Positions 28,253-36,253 of a DNA stretch of 64,000 bases are shown here, piece by piece. How positions within the stretch are numbered: position 1 is the stretch's first letter; each line of letters starts with the position of its first letter. Below the pieces are notes generated by a model, which was given only the letters and a program-made list of their open reading frames with translations, did no database searches and had not been told where the DNA came from. This DNA comes from Comamonas kerstersii (GTDB lineage: Bacteria; Pseudomonadota; Gammaproteobacteria; Burkholderiales; Burkholderiaceae_C). The translations under genes were made by a program, and so were the position numbers. The stretch lies in the NCBI RefSeq assembly GCF_008801935.1, contig NZ_VZOT01000002.1, forward strand, positions 248,001-312,000, written 5' to 3'.

Positions 28253-29103
28253 GAATGCACCAAAGAAGTCAGCATCATGGCCAGCGGCAGGGTGGGCAAT
28301 AAAGCATCAATACGGTCCAGCACACCACCGTGACCCGGCAAAAGCTGGCTGCTGTCCTTGACCCCCGCACTGCGCTTGATCAAGGACTCCACCAGATCGC
28401 CAATCACACTCATGGCTGTCAAGAAAAGCACAGCCATCAGCAACATCCACCAGCCTTGGTCAAACAAGCGTGTGTACAGGCTGCCAACCTGAGCATGCAG
28501 ACGTGCATCGAGCCACACCCACAGACAGGCCATCAAAAACACACCGGCAAAGCCACCCCATGCACCTTCCCAGCTCTTGCCGGGACTGATGGAGGGGGCC
28601 AGTTTGACCTTGGTAAAGCGCAGGCCAAAGGCACGGCCTGCAAAGTAGGCAAATATGTCTGCTGCCCACACCAGCGCCAGCACCGACAGCAAGAAGTTGA
28701 TACCTATGGCACGCGCCTGAACGATGGCCAACCCTGCCACCAACAAAGCCAAGACGCCCGCAACCCAGCGTACCGCCACAGGAATCTTTCCCCAACCCGG
28801 TACACCCGACTTGATCAAGGCCGCACTACCCAGCACCCACACCCCGCCAGCAGCCAGCCATAGCACCGTGTGCGACTGCGCAACAAAACCGCTATAGCCC
28901 AAGCCCAGCCCGGCTACCAGAACCAGCAGCCCTGTACATACGGCACCCGGCATGCGCAAACCATTCAGCCTTCCCCACTCCCAGCCAGCCAGTGAAAGCA
29001 TCAGCAAGACTATGGCGTTAAATGCCAAAGTATCAGAGCTGAGCATGGCAGGCAGCAAAATGGCCAGCAAAACCAAGGCCGTGATCACGCGCTGCTTGAG
29101 CAT
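28249..29103 (-). CDS. cdsA: phosphatidate cytidylyltransferase
   Basis: 284 residues, about eight membrane helices. CdsA converts phosphatidic acid to CDP-diacylglycerol at the inner membrane. The family signature is near the C terminus: SVIGDLVESLIKRSAGVKDSSQLLPGHGGVLDRID (S-x-x-x-D-x-x-x-S-x-x-K-R-x-x-x-K-D), with the catalytic Asp in GDLVESLIKR and the metal Asp in VLDRID. It lies 13 nt after uppS and overlaps dxr by 4 nt. Confidence 0.97.
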   Translation of the reverse strand: MLKQRVITALVLLAILLPAMLSSDTLAFNAIVLLMLSLAGWEWGRLNGLRMPGAVCTGLLVLVAGLGLGYSGFVAQSHTVLWLAAGGVWVLGSAALIKSGVPGWGKIPVAVRWVAGVLALLVAGLAIVQARAIGINFLLSVLALVWAADIFAYFAGRAFGLRFTKVKLAPSISPGKSWEGAWGGFAGVFLMACLWVWLDARLHAQVGSLYTRLFDQGWWMLLMAVLFLTAMSVIGDLVESLIKRSAGVKDSSQLLPGHGGVLDRIDALLPTLPLAMMLTSLVHS

Positions 29104-29116
29104 AGGCGCTCTCCCT

Positions 29117-29851
29117 TCAAGCGGACACCTGCTCGCCAGATGTCGGGGTTATTTGTTCAGAGGTTTTGCCAAAGCGGCGTTCACGCTGCGCAAAGTCAGC
29201 AATCGCAGCATCGAGCTGCTCTGCACCAAAGTCCGGCCACAGCGCCGAACTGAAATAAAACTCAGAGTACGCTGACTGCCACAGCAAAAAGTTGCTGATG
29301 CGTGTTTCAGCACCCGTACGAATCACCAGATCCGGATCAGGCACATGAGCCAGCGCCATGGCAGCACTCAGGCTGCTTTCCGTAATAGGTTTGCCTTCTT
29401 GGGCCAGCCGTGCTGCAGCCTGCACAATGTCCCAGCGGCCACCGTAGTTGAAACAGATATTGAACACCAGACAGTCATTACCTGCTGTCAGAGCCTCTGC
29501 CTGCGCAAAACCATTGCGCACTTTTTCAGAGAGATTGGCGCGCTCTCCCACAAAACGCAGCTGCACGCCTTCTGCGTGCAGGCTGGGCACTTCCTTGGTC
29601 AGTGCACCCGCCAGCAGATTCATCAGTCCACTGACTTCATCCTCAGGACGATTCCAGTTCTCCGACGAAAATGCAAACACCGTCAGCACACGCACGCCGC
29701 GCTCAATGCACAGGCGCACGCAGCGACGCAGAGCTTCCAGGCCTTGCTTATGCCCCGCCAGACGGGGCATAAAACGTTTTTTGGCCCAGCGCCCATTGCC
29801 ATCCATCACGATGGCAATATGCGACGGCACCACAGTCATCTTCGTAGTCAT
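29117..29851 (-). CDS. uppS: undecaprenyl diphosphate synthase (cis-prenyltransferase)
   Basis: 244 residues. UppS adds eight isoprene units to FPP to make the C55 carrier of cell-wall sugars. The N-terminal IAIVMDGNGRWAKKR has the catalytic Asp near residue 17, with TVFAFSSENWNRP next and DPDLVIRTGAETRISNFLLWQSAYSEFYF near the C terminus. It follows frr after 26 nt. Its product is the likely lipid acceptor of the UbiA-type enzyme at the right edge (an inference). Confidence 0.97.
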   Translation of the reverse strand: MTTKMTVVPSHIAIVMDGNGRWAKKRFMPRLAGHKQGLEALRRCVRLCIERGVRVLTVFAFSSENWNRPEDEVSGLMNLLAGALTKEVPSLHAEGVQLRFVGERANLSEKVRNGFAQAEALTAGNDCLVFNICFNYGGRWDIVQAAARLAQEGKPITESSLSAAMALAHVPDPDLVIRTGAETRISNFLLWQSAYSEFYFSSALWPDFGAEQLDAAIADFAQRERRFGKTSEQITPTSGEQVSA

Positions 29852-29877
29852 AAGCCTCGCTCTGCGTCCTTGACTGA

Positions 29878-30438
29878 TTACACAGCCAGGATGTCCTTTT
29901 CCTTTTCAGACACCAGCACATCGATCTCTGCGATGAACTTGTCTGTCAGCTTCTGGATGTCAGCTTCAGAGCGCTTCTGATCGTCTTCCGAAGCCTCCTT
30001 GTCCTTGACCAGGCGCTTGACGGCTTCGTTGGCATCGCGACGCAGATTGCGCACAGCAACCTTGGAGGCTTCGCCTTCATTGCGTGCCAGCTTGGTCATT
30101 TCCTTGCGACGCTCCTCGCTCATGGGAGGCATGGGCACACGAATCAGATCACCCATGGAAGCGGGGTTCAAACCCAGATCGCTTTCACGAATGGCCTTTT
30201 CGATCTTGGCCGACATGTTCTTTTCCCAGGGCTGAACGCTGATAGTGCGTGCATCCAGCAGCGACAGGTTCGCCACCTGCGACAGCGGTACCATGGAGCC
30301 GTAGTACTCCACATGGATCACATCCAGCAGCTGGGGGCTGGCGCGACCGGTACGGATACGCGACAGGTTGTTCTTCAGAGCCTCGATGGACTGCCCCATC
30401 TTGGTTTCCGCATTTTTCTTGATTTCAGCAATCGTCAT
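29878..30438 (-). CDS. frr: ribosome recycling factor
   Basis: 186 residues, the family size. RRF splits post-termination ribosomes with EF-G. The start [21 protein letters not shown] is the standard N terminus; [18 protein letters not shown]-type sequence and [20 protein letters not shown] follow, with the three-helix bundle completed by the C-terminal EKDILAV. I use the ATG at 30438 because the 14 residues upstream are encoded by the intercistronic hairpin region. It is separated from pyrH by 71 nt containing that hairpin. Confidence 0.97.
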   Translation of the reverse strand: MTIAEIKKNAETKMGQSIEALKNNLSRIRTGRASPQLLDVIHVEYYGSMVPLSQVANLSLLDARTISVQPWEKNMSAKIEKAIRESDLGLNPASMGDLIRVPMPPMSEERRKEMTKLARNEGEASKVAVRNLRRDANEAVKRLVKDKEASEDDQKRSEADIQKLTDKFIAEIDVLVSEKEKDILAV

Positions 30439-30452
30439 ATCTGTTACCTCTG

Positions 30453-30490
30453 AAAGCAAACGGCCTTCCTGTGTTTGCACAAGGAAGGCC
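30453..30490 (-). terminator. intercistronic hairpin between pyrH and frr
   Basis: GGCCTTCCT (30462-30470) pairs with AGGAAGGCC (30482-30490), with an inner GTG/CAC. On the minus strand it is followed by GTTTGCTTT. It could cause partial termination or set the frr:pyrH ratio by RNA processing. Confidence 0.5.
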
Positions 30491-30509
30491 AGAAGTCGCT
30501 CTTAACAAA

Positions 30510-31232
30510 TCAAGCGTACACCAGTGTACCTTCGTCCTCGCCCATCACCACACGCAGCAAAGCGCCGGGCTTGACGATGGAAAACACGCGGATGGGCAAC
30601 TTCTGGTCACGGCACAGCGCAAAAGCCGTGGCATCCATGATGCCCAGATTGCGACCGATGGCCTCATCAAACGCCAGCTTGGTGTAACGCGTTGCCTCAG
30701 GATCCTTCATAGGGTCTGCGGTGTACACGCCATCCACCTTGGTCGCCTTGAGCACAACCTCTGCGCCAATTTCAGCGCCACGCAGGGCAGCAGCCGTATC
30801 TGTGGTGAAGAAAGGATTACCAGTGCCGGCTGCAAACACCACCACCTTGCCCTCTTCCAGATACTGCAACGCCTTGGGACGCACATAGGGTTCAACCACT
30901 TGCTCGATGCCAATAGCAGACATCACGCGCGCTGTCAGACCCTGCTTGTCCATGGCATCGGCCAGAGCCAATGCATTCATCACCGTGGCGAGCATGCCCA
31001 TGTAGTCGGCGGTTGCCCGGTCCATACCGACCGAGCCACCTGCTACGCCACGGAAGATGTTACCGCCCCCGATCACGATCGCTACCTCAACACCCACCTT
31101 GGTCACTTCAGCAATCTCGCTGACCATGCGTTCGATGGTGGCACGATTGATGCCGAACTGATCGTCCCCCATGAGCGCCTCACCAGACAACTTGAGCAAA
31201 ATGCGCTTGTGGACTGGTTGAACTTGTGTCAT
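30510..31232 (-). CDS. pyrH: UMP kinase PyrH
   Basis: 240 residues, amino-acid-kinase fold. PyrH phosphorylates UMP to UDP as a hexamer inhibited by UTP. Signatures are [19 protein letters not shown] at the N terminus, [37 protein letters not shown] and [17 protein letters not shown]. Start ATG at 31232. It lies between tsf (73 nt upstream) and frr, the near-universal bacterial order. Confidence 0.98.
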   Translation of the reverse strand: MTQVQPVHKRILLKLSGEALMGDDQFGINRATIERMVSEIAEVTKVGVEVAIVIGGGNIFRGVAGGSVGMDRATADYMGMLATVMNALALADAMDKQGLTARVMSAIGIEQVVEPYVRPKALQYLEEGKVVVFAAGTGNPFFTTDTAAALRGAEIGAEVVLKATKVDGVYTADPMKDPEATRYTKLAFDEAIGRNLGIMDATAFALCRDQKLPIRVFSIVKPGALLRVVMGEDEGTLVYA

Positions 31233-31305
31233 AGGGATTCTCCGGCGGCTAATTAAGGTGATATCAGGAAATAAAGGGAACGGTTGGGCTAGCTAAATAT
31301 AAATA

Positions 31306-32196
31306 TCAAGCGCCCTTAGCAGCGGCCATCTGGGCAGCCACTTCAGCAGCGAAGTCATCGGCCTTCTTCTCGATGCCTTCACCCACCACGTACAGGGTAA
31401 AGCCCTTCACGGTGGTGTTAGCAGCCTTCAGCATGGCAGCCACAGTCTGCTTGCCATCTTCAGCCTTCACGAACACCTGGTCAGCCAGAGACACTTCCTT
31501 CAGGTACTTCTGCACGGAACCTTCCACCATCTTGGTGACGATTTCAGCAGGCTTGCCGGATTCAGCAGCCTTGGCAGCAGCCACGGAGCGCTCTTTTTCG
31601 ATCAGGTCAGCAGGAACGTCAGCAGCAGTCAGCGCCACAGGCTTCATGGCGGCAACGTGCATAGCCACGTCCTTGGCAGCTACAGCGCTACCGTCAAACT
31701 CAACCACAACGCCGATGCGCGAACCGTGCAGGTAGGAAGCCAGGTTGCCTTCAAAGCGCTTGAAACGACGGAAGGACATGTTTTCGCCGATCTTGCCGAT
31801 CAGGCCCTTGCGCACGTCTTCCAGGGTAGGGCCAAAGCCGTCTTGCTCGTAAGCCAGAGCGCCCAGGGCTTCGATGTCAGCAGGATTGTGCAGAGCCACC
31901 AGCTTGGCAGCAGCGTCAGCCATGGCCACAAAGCTGTCGTTCTTGGACACGAAGTCGGTTTCGCTGTTCACTTCGATCATGGCACCCACGTTGCCTTCGA
32001 TGAAGCAAGCCACCACGCCTTCAGCAGTCACGCGTGCAGCAGCCTTACCAGCCTTGGTACCCAGCTTCACACGCAGCAGCTCTTCAGCCTTGGCCATATC
32101 GCCTTCAGCTTCCACCAGAGCCTTCTTGCACTCCATCATGGGCGCGTCAGTCTTTGCGCGCAGTTCAGACACCATGCTTGCGGTAATTGCAGCCAT
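31306..32196 (-). CDS. tsf: translation elongation factor Ts
   Basis: 296 residues. EF-Ts exchanges GDP for GTP on EF-Tu. The N-terminal UBA-like domain ([26 protein letters not shown]) is followed by the [10 protein letters not shown] loop, which inserts into EF-Tu and contains the essential Thr-Asp-Phe-Val. The dimerisation/core part and a coiled-coil region follow. It is the second gene of the rpsB operon, with a hairpin in the 102-nt gap. Confidence 0.98.
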   Translation of the reverse strand: MAAITASMVSELRAKTDAPMMECKKALVEAEGDMAKAEELLRVKLGTKAGKAAARVTAEGVVACFIEGNVGAMIEVNSETDFVSKNDSFVAMADAAAKLVALHNPADIEALGALAYEQDGFGPTLEDVRKGLIGKIGENMSFRRFKRFEGNLASYLHGSRIGVVVEFDGSAVAAKDVAMHVAAMKPVALTAADVPADLIEKERSVAAAKAAESGKPAEIVTKMVEGSVQKYLKEVSLADQVFVKAEDGKQTVAAMLKAANTTVKGFTLYVVGEGIEKKADDFAAEVAAQMAAAKGA

Positions 32197-32240
32197 CTTG
32201 TTTCTCCGTATTCAGTTCAAATCGTTACAGGATTTTGCTT

Positions 32241-32265
32241 AAAAAAAGGGGGCTACGTGAGCCCC
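32241..32265 (-). terminator. hairpin between rpsB and tsf
   Basis: GGGGCT/AGCCCC stem with a 5-nt loop (32249-32254 with 32260-32265), followed on the minus strand by a run of seven T. It is a good intrinsic terminator inside the operon, so tsf may depend on partial read-through or its own promoter. Confidence 0.75.
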
Positions 32266-32298
32266 GCTTTTTTATCGCGACAGAGCGCGTGCCAGGAC

Positions 32299-33051
32299 TT
32301 AGGCAGCGGACTCTTGCACTTCCACGAACTCGTCAGCGCCTTCACCGGCAGCTGCTTGAGCCACGTCGTTCAGACGGGCTTCGCGGCCTTCCAGGATCGC
32401 GTCAGCGATGGCGCGAGCGTACAGGGCAACAGCCTTGGCGGAGTCATCGTTACCGGGGATCACGTAGTCGATGCCATCGGGATTGTGGTTGGTATCCACC
32501 ACACCGATCAGTGGGATGCCCAGCTTCTTGGCTTCGGAAATAGCGATCTTGTGGAAGCCCACGTCGATCACGAAGATAGCATCAGGCAGGGCGTTCATGT
32601 CTTGAATGCCGCCGATGTCCTTTTCCAGCTTTTCCAGTTCGCGAGCAAACATCAGCTGTTCCTTCTTGGACATGGCTTCCAGGCCAGCTTCTTGCTGAGC
32701 CTTCATGTCCTTCAGACGCTTGATGGAAGTCTTCACGGTCTTGAAGTTGGTCAGCATACCGCCCAACCAACGCTGATCCACGAAAGGCACGCCAGCGCGC
32801 TGAGCTTGCTCAGCCACCAGTTCACGGGCTTGACGCTTTGTACCCACCATCAGGATGGTGCCGCCGTTAGCAGACAGCTGCTTGGCAAACTTCTGGGCTT
32901 CCTGCAGCATGGGCAGGGACTTTTCCAGATTGATAATGTGAATCTTGTTGCGGTGACCGAAGATGAACGGAGCCATCTTGGGGTTCCAGAAACGAGTCTG
33001 GTGACCAAAGTGGACACCAGCTTCCAGCATTTCGCGCATGGTAACGGACAT
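32299..33051 (-). CDS. rpsB: 30S ribosomal protein S2
   Basis: 250 residues. S2 joins late to the 30S subunit and is needed for S1 binding. [22 protein letters not shown] is the standard opening, with [17 protein letters not shown] in the body and [29 protein letters not shown] near the C-terminal domain. The start MSVTMREML (33051) is used instead of the upstream in-frame ATG at 33063 because GGAG (TTTGGAGAAAAAC) fits it and it matches the usual N terminus. Confidence 0.98.
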   Translation of the reverse strand: MSVTMREMLEAGVHFGHQTRFWNPKMAPFIFGHRNKIHIINLEKSLPMLQEAQKFAKQLSANGGTILMVGTKRQARELVAEQAQRAGVPFVDQRWLGGMLTNFKTVKTSIKRLKDMKAQQEAGLEAMSKKEQLMFARELEKLEKDIGGIQDMNALPDAIFVIDVGFHKIAISEAKKLGIPLIGVVDTNHNPDGIDYVIPGNDDSAKAVALYARAIADAILEGREARLNDVAQAAAGEGADEFVEVQESAA

Positions 33052-33369
33052 GTTTTTCTCCAAAGGTTGGGTCTTAAATTCGGCTCGATTTCGCCCCTGA
33101 CATCAGGAAGAGCGACACCTTGTGGAAGCCGATTTGCTATTTGCTTTGCCCAGGTTTCAGGCTTGAAATCCAAGCAACCAACTGCAAAGCCGAAAGATTT
33201 TAGCACAAGACAGTCCTGCACGAGCCGCCGCACACTACCAAACCGCCATAGATGCCGACAAACAGACAACAAAGGAAGTTCTTAAGGTTTCTTTGTGCGC
33301 TGCGCTATTGACGATAGGTTTTGCAGGTCAAAATCACTCTTTTCAATAGTGATAGCGCTTACACACGCC
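33052..33369. other. divergent promoter region rpsB / DadA-like gene
   Basis: 318 bases without a gene. It must hold the promoter of the ribosomal/envelope cluster (minus) and of the DadA-like operon (plus). The rpsB leader would be about 140 nt if the extended -10 at 33197-33205 is used. I see no known ribosomal-protein leader motif here with certainty. Confidence 0.5.
33197..33205 (-). promoter_or_regulatory. candidate extended -10 promoter for rpsB
   Basis: On the minus strand this reads TGCTAAAAT, a TGn-TAAAAT extended -10. No good -35 lies at 16-18 nt, which is acceptable for extended -10 promoters. A start about 140 nt before rpsB would follow. Confidence 0.35.
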
Positions 33370-34617
33370 ATGAAGATCGCCATCGTGGGAGCTGGCATAA
33401 CCAGCATCTCCACAGCCTTGGAACTTGCCCGGGATGGACACCAGGTTACCGTTTTTGAACAACGCAATGCCGCGGCCGAGGACGCCAGCTTTGCCCCTGG
33501 CGGCTGGCTGACCCCGCTGGCAGCGCACAGCCTGACCGCCCCCGGTCTGGGCATGCCCCTGAGGCAGCTGCAGAAAAACACCAGCCTGCTGCAGGCATCG
33601 GGCCGACTGGGCTCCCCCACCTGGCGCTGGATGCGCCAGTGGAAGAAAAACGAAGCACTGATCCATAAGCATGGCAGCAACCCTTTCGGCGCCGCGCTGC
33701 ATGCCATGGGTCAATTCAGTGACAGCCTGCGCTGGCAGCACTGCGAAGACAGCGAAGCACTGGCCGAGCGCAAGCGCAGCACCCTGATCCTCCTGCGCAC
33801 ACCGCAGGAAGCCAGCTTCTGGAGCACCCAGATTCCTGCACTGAAAGAGCAAGGTGTGCGCTGCGAGCTGCTGAACACCGCACAGGCACAGGAGCTGGAA
33901 CCCGGCCTTGGACAGGACATTGCCTGGCTGCACGCCCTGCACTTTCCCGATGGCGAAAGCATCAACCCACGTCTTTGGGCGCAGCACCTGCGACTGCAAG
34001 CCCAGGAACTGGGCGTAGCTTTTCACACGGGCATGGACATCACCCGCATCCACCACAACCCCGTGGGCGTAGAAGTCAACGGCCAGCTACACCCTTTCGA
34101 GCATGTAGTGATCTGCACCGGCGCACAGCGCAGCTTGCTGACTGCATGCGGCATAGCGCTGCCTCTTATGTCCATCTGGGGCTACAGCGTCACGGCTCCC
34201 GTGCGCGATCCGCTGCACGCACCACGCAGTGCCATCATGGACTGGGAGCAGCAGGCCACCATCTGCCGCATGGGTCAGCGCGTGCGCATCACAGCCGGAC
34301 TGGAAATGGGCAGCACGCCTGAGGCTGCACACCACCAACCCACGCTGCAGCGCATGTACCACCTGCTCAATGACTGGTTTCCAGGCGGCGTGCAGCTCGC
34401 ATCCGCACAGACCCAGATATGGCGTGGCGCACGCGGCTACCTGCCAGACGGATTGCCTGCCGTGGGCGCCAGCCAGCACCCAGGCATCTGGCTCAATGTG
34501 GCGCATGGCAGCCACGGCATCAGCCTGGCTGCAGGCTGCGCGCGTGCGCTGGCAGACATGCTGGCCGGGCACGATGCAGCGGTCGACATGCAGGCCTTCT
34601 CTCCCTTGCGCTTTTAG
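33370..34617 (+). CDS. DadA-like FAD-dependent amino-acid dehydrogenase
   Basis: 415 residues, DAO family. IAIVGAGITSISTALELARDGHQVTVFEQ is the FAD-binding Rossmann motif and ASFAPGGWLTPLA the conserved segment seen in D-amino-acid dehydrogenases (usually A-S-x-A-N-x-G). The C-terminal WRGARGYLPDGLPAVGAS and GSHGISLAAGCARALADML match the DadA end. It is probably a membrane-associated dehydrogenase of D-amino acids or related amines; the substrate is not fixed. The ATG at 33370 starts the Rossmann strand directly. The stop is 8 nt before the NAD(P)HX repair gene. Confidence 0.82.
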   Translation: MKIAIVGAGITSISTALELARDGHQVTVFEQRNAAAEDASFAPGGWLTPLAAHSLTAPGLGMPLRQLQKNTSLLQASGRLGSPTWRWMRQWKKNEALIHKHGSNPFGAALHAMGQFSDSLRWQHCEDSEALAERKRSTLILLRTPQEASFWSTQIPALKEQGVRCELLNTAQAQELEPGLGQDIAWLHALHFPDGESINPRLWAQHLRLQAQELGVAFHTGMDITRIHHNPVGVEVNGQLHPFEHVVICTGAQRSLLTACGIALPLMSIWGYSVTAPVRDPLHAPRSAIMDWEQQATICRMGQRVRITAGLEMGSTPEAAHHQPTLQRMYHLLNDWFPGGVQLASAQTQIWRGARGYLPDGLPAVGASQHPGIWLNVAHGSHGISLAAGCARALADMLAGHDAAVDMQAFSPLRF

Positions 34618-34625
34618 GAAAAACC

Positions 34626-36137
34626 ATGCTGCAGCGTATTCACTGGCTTAACACCACCCCCCAGCCGCTGTGGAATGCGCAGCGCAGCAAGCTGATTGAG
34701 CAACAGGCGCTCAGCCAGCCCCAGCACCCCAGCCTGATGGAGCGCGCCGGCCTGGCCATCGCCCAGCTGGCCTGCGCGATGGCACCGCACGCACGCCAGG
34801 CCTGGGTGCTCTGCGGCCCCGGCAATAACGGCGGCGACGGTCTGGTAGCCGCGCGCCACCTGGTGCAGCGCGGCCTCACCGTCTGGGTACACTGGCTCGG
34901 CACACCGGATGCATGCAGTGCCGACAGCAACAGCGCCTGGCAGCAGCTGAAACCCTACCCTGTGCACTGGCTTACCCCCGAAAACATTCCCACCCTGCAA
35001 GCCGATGACATCGTCATCGACGCCCTGCTCGGCCTGGGTCAGCAAGCACGCCCGGGCAGCTCCAACTCATCACTGCAGACACTGCTGCAGCACAGCTACG
35101 CCAGCCCTGCACACGCACTGGCAGTGGATGTACCCACCGGCCTGGACACCGACAGCGGCGCATGGCTCCCCGGCTTTACACCTCCTGCACACTGGCAACC
35201 CAGCAGCCGCCACACCCTGAGCCTGCTCACCCTCAAGCCAGGCCTATTCACCCACCATGGTCGTGACGCCTGCGGACAGATATGGTGGGACGATCTGGCA
35301 TGCAGCGACACCCTCCAGCAACACCCACCCACCGCCTGGCTCAATGCCACACCCACGCACATACAGCGCCACCACAACAGCCACAAAGGCAGCTTTGGCG
35401 ATGTACTGGTCATTGGCGGCGCCAGCAGCATGGCGGGAGCAGCCATCCTGGCCGCCACAGCCGCCCTGCACCACGGCGCTGGCCGCACACTGCTGCACCT
35501 GCTTGCCCCCAATACCAGCTGCCACCGTACCATCGCCCCCGACCTGATGCAGCCGGACGCCAGCAGCACCCGCGCATTGCTGGGCAGCGCGACCGTGGTG
35601 TGTGGCTGCGGCGGAGGCAGCGCCATTCATGCATGGCTGCCTGAAGTGCTGCAGCAGACACCCCGACTGGTGCTGGATGCCGATGCACTGAATGCCATCG
35701 CGCAGGATGCTTCTCTGGCAACCGCCCTGCAGGCACGCCGCGCGCGGGGGCAAGCCACCATCCTCACACCCCACCCACTGGAAGCCGCACGGCTGCTGCA
35801 ACAAAGCACAGCAGATATTCAAGCCCATCGTCTGCAAGCTGCACAGACGCTGGCTGAACGCCTGCAATGCACGGTGGTCCTCAAGGGCTCAGGCAGCATC
35901 ATTGCCAGCCCAGCGCAAACGCCACACATCAACCCCACCGGCAACGCCCGCCTGGCCATTGGCGGCACGGGCGACGTACTGGCCGGCATGGTCGCCGCAC
36001 GCTGGCAGCAGCAGCCATCAACGCACCTGGCGGCCTGCGAAGCCGTGTGGGAGCACGGCGCTCTGGCCGAAAACTGGCCCAGCACCCAGCCACTCACCGC
36101 CTCTGCACTGGCCTGTACGCCATGGCAGGTTATATAA
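34626..36137 (+). CDS. nnr: bifunctional NAD(P)HX epimerase/dehydratase
   Basis: 503 residues. The enzyme repairs hydrated NAD(P)H. The N-terminal YjeF_N domain (about 1-210) epimerises S/R forms (WVLCGPGNNGGDGLVAARHLVQRG). The C-terminal ribokinase-like domain (about 225-503) dehydrates with ADP (SFGDVLVIGGASSMAGAAILAATAALHHGAGR, NPTGNARLAIGGTGDVLAGMVAA). The ATG at 34626 is preceded by TAGGAAA at the end of the DadA-like gene, so the two form an operon. An in-frame open stretch upstream belongs to the other gene's alternative frame. A palindromic repeat follows directly after the stop. Confidence 0.95.
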   Translation: MLQRIHWLNTTPQPLWNAQRSKLIEQQALSQPQHPSLMERAGLAIAQLACAMAPHARQAWVLCGPGNNGGDGLVAARHLVQRGLTVWVHWLGTPDACSADSNSAWQQLKPYPVHWLTPENIPTLQADDIVIDALLGLGQQARPGSSNSSLQTLLQHSYASPAHALAVDVPTGLDTDSGAWLPGFTPPAHWQPSSRHTLSLLTLKPGLFTHHGRDACGQIWWDDLACSDTLQQHPPTAWLNATPTHIQRHHNSHKGSFGDVLVIGGASSMAGAAILAATAALHHGAGRTLLHLLAPNTSCHRTIAPDLMQPDASSTRALLGSATVVCGCGGGSAIHAWLPEVLQQTPRLVLDADALNAIAQDASLATALQARRARGQATILTPHPLEAARLLQQSTADIQAHRLQAAQTLAERLQCTVVLKGSGSIIASPAQTPHINPTGNARLAIGGTGDVLAGMVAARWQQQPSTHLAACEAVWEHGALAENWPSTQPLTASALACTPWQVI

Positions 36138-36139
36138 AA

Positions 36140-36225
36140 AAGTGAGCTGCCAGCGCTTACTACATCTGTATTTCAGATACAAAAGCATCTGAAAACAAGC
36201 ATATTCAAGCGCTAACAGCTCACTT
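36140..36225. repeat. long-form palindromic repeat, copy A
   Basis: Outer arms AAGTGAGCTGCCAGCGCTT and AAGCGCTAACAGCTCACTT (19 bp, two mismatches) enclose an inner perfect hairpin TTTCAGAT/ATCTGAAA (36171-36194). It sits 2 nt after the nnr stop and 29 nt before the convergent rnr stop, and is flanked by A and T rich ends, so it may act as a bidirectional terminator. Confidence 0.85.
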
Positions 36226-36253
36226 ATTAAGAGCTATCAGTCTGAAGCCAGGC

